Origin: Candidatus Cloacimonadota bacterium
GTDB taxonomy: Bacteria; Cloacimonadota; Cloacimonadia; Cloacimonadales; TCS61
Assembly (NCBI GenBank): GCA_030445745.1
Contig: JASUTE010000007.1
Location: 1-64,000 of the forward strand
Direction of reading: 5' to 3'
DNA: 64,000 bases
Shown here: in pieces, positions 63,400 to 64,000 of the stretch
Layout of the letters: each line of letters begins with the position of its first letter
How positions within the stretch are numbered: position 1 is the stretch's first letter
Notes under the pieces: model-generated
Database searches by the model: none
What the model was told of the DNA's origin: nothing
What the model saw: only the letters and a program-made list of their open reading frames with translations
Made by a program: the position numbers and the translations under genes

Positions 63400-64000
63400 T
63401 TACTCATGGACAAATGTTCCAACTTCATCATTCAACAAAGCTTTTTCGAAATTACCCTGCTTTAAAACATTGAAAACCTTGATCGGCATATTATGTTCGC
63501 GGGCTAAAGAAAAAGCTGTCATATCCATTACTTTCAGCTGTTTATTAATTGTTTCAGCATAGGTGATATTTTTCAGCAGCTTAGCAGTTTTATCTTTTTG
63601 TGGATCAGCAGTATAAACACCGTCAACTTTAGTACCTTTGAAAACTATATCGGCCTTCAATTCGATCGCACGTAATACAGCAGCAGTGTCGGTAGTGAAG
63701 AAGGGATTTCCTGTGCCAGCGCAGAAGAAACATATTTTACCTTCATTCAACGAAGTTTCGGCGCGGCTAGGTGTGTAGAACTTGGCTACTTTATCTAGTT
63801 GAATAGCAGAGAAAACTTCGGCGCGGTAATTCTTCTGTTTAAGTTGGTCATCTAAGATCAGAGCATTTTGCACAGTAGCCAGCATTCCAATGTTATCGGC
63901 AGTAAATCTTTGTAATTTATCACCTATTTCGGAAGCTCCGCGGAAAATATTACCCCCTCCTAAAACTACACCAATACTGAAACCAAGTTTCTTTACTGAA
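63400..64000 (-). CDS. pyrH: UMP kinase (5' end outside the window)
   Basis: The C-terminal 199 or so residues of UMP kinase, which makes UDP from UMP. The frame is open to the window edge: VKKLGFSIGVVLGGGNIFRGASEIGDKLQRFTADNIGMLATVQNALILDDQL precedes the stretch with GTGNPFFTTDTAAVLRAIELKADIVFKGTKVDGVYTADPQKDKTAK and the C-terminal MDMTAFSLAREHNMPIKVFNVLKQGN. The GGGNIFRG and GTGNPFFTTD loops are diagnostic of bacterial PyrH. About 40 N-terminal residues are missing because of the window edge, not by mutation. frr follows after 19 nt. Confidence 0.96.
   Translation of the reverse strand, partial: SVKKLGFSIGVVLGGGNIFRGASEIGDKLQRFTADNIGMLATVQNALILDDQLKQKNYRAEVFSAIQLDKVAKFYTPSRAETSLNEGKICFFCAGTGNPFFTTDTAAVLRAIELKADIVFKGTKVDGVYTADPQKDKTAKLLKNITYAETINKQLKVMDMTAFSLAREHNMPIKVFNVLKQGNFEKALLNDEVGTFVHE

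Noticed and set aside
1-64000. CRISPR arrays, tRNA and rRNA genes
   Set aside because: No regularly spaced repeat array and no tRNA- or rRNA-like sequence was recognised by reading; a short tRNA could be missed without a search tool.

Overview
The window looks like a chromosomal contig of an anaerobic, diderm, AT-rich bacterium of the FCB side of the tree. Candidatus Cloacimonadota is my best guess, from gene content and style only, since there is no rRNA here. The outer membrane is indicated by a TonB-dependent receptor, several beta-barrel proteins, heptose epimerase and heptosyltransferase genes, and a murein transglycosylase. Anaerobic life is indicated by class III ribonucleotide reductase (nrdDG) next to a B12-dependent class II enzyme (nrdJ), a 2[4Fe-4S] ferredoxin, and no class I reductase. 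Three very large secreted proteins end in the NYPNPF...(K) FlgD-like C-terminal domain used as a sorting signal in this group.

Layout. 0-13.5 kb (mostly minus strand): a hairpin-rich left edge; a pgi - C25 peptidase - DUF134 operon; two previously hidden gene remnants (sigma-54 activator tail, HlyD-type adaptor tail); a plus-strand amidohydrolase; glycerate kinase, M3 peptidase and BtpA-like protein. 13.6-30 kb: a secretome/envelope block (propeller/FG-GAP protein, TonB receptor, FG-GAP/Fn3 protein transcribed behind a TrmB-type regulator, PKD/DUF2135 lipoprotein) with decayed genes between (an IS transposase without its core, a GNAT-like tail, a truncated second TrmB) and typA. 30-33.3 kb: a DUF2089 - DUF4097 - SHOCT-like module and a small outer-membrane protein, each closed by the same 32-nt terminator. 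33.3-36.2 kb: galE and rfaD/hldD, each carrying the same small GIY-YIG nuclease element just upstream. 36.7-42.7 kb: PHP phosphoesterase, ssb, a VOC protein, DUF3267, DUF1858-pruA, DUF3078 and a NUDIX hydrolase. 42.7-43.7 kb is a decayed gap. 43.7-53.2 kb (plus): transglycosylase, LiaF-like protein, RNase HIII, gamma carbonic anhydrase, hydroxyacid dehydrogenase, then nrdD-nrdG and nrdJ. 53.2-59 kb (minus): guaD, CNNM/CBS protein, prfA, DUF1385, rpmE and a small membrane operon. 59.1-62.6 kb (plus): a second PHP protein, a PH-like membrane protein and two glycosyltransferases. The right edge (minus) is pyrH (cut by the window) - frr - ferredoxin.

The most striking observation is the twin GIY-YIG insertion. 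At two unrelated epimerase genes the same element sits after codon 10, inside the DNA that encodes the Rossmann GGxGxxG motif. In each case the host gene is restored by a direct repeat (90 bp at galE, 106 bp at rfaD) that copies its own 5' UTR and first ten codons. The nuclease gene is thereby placed behind a copy of the host's start region and a 16-codon leader. One copy is intact and one is degraded. This has the look of a motif-targeted, host-sparing mobile gene. All functional calls come from reading the sequence; no database search was run.
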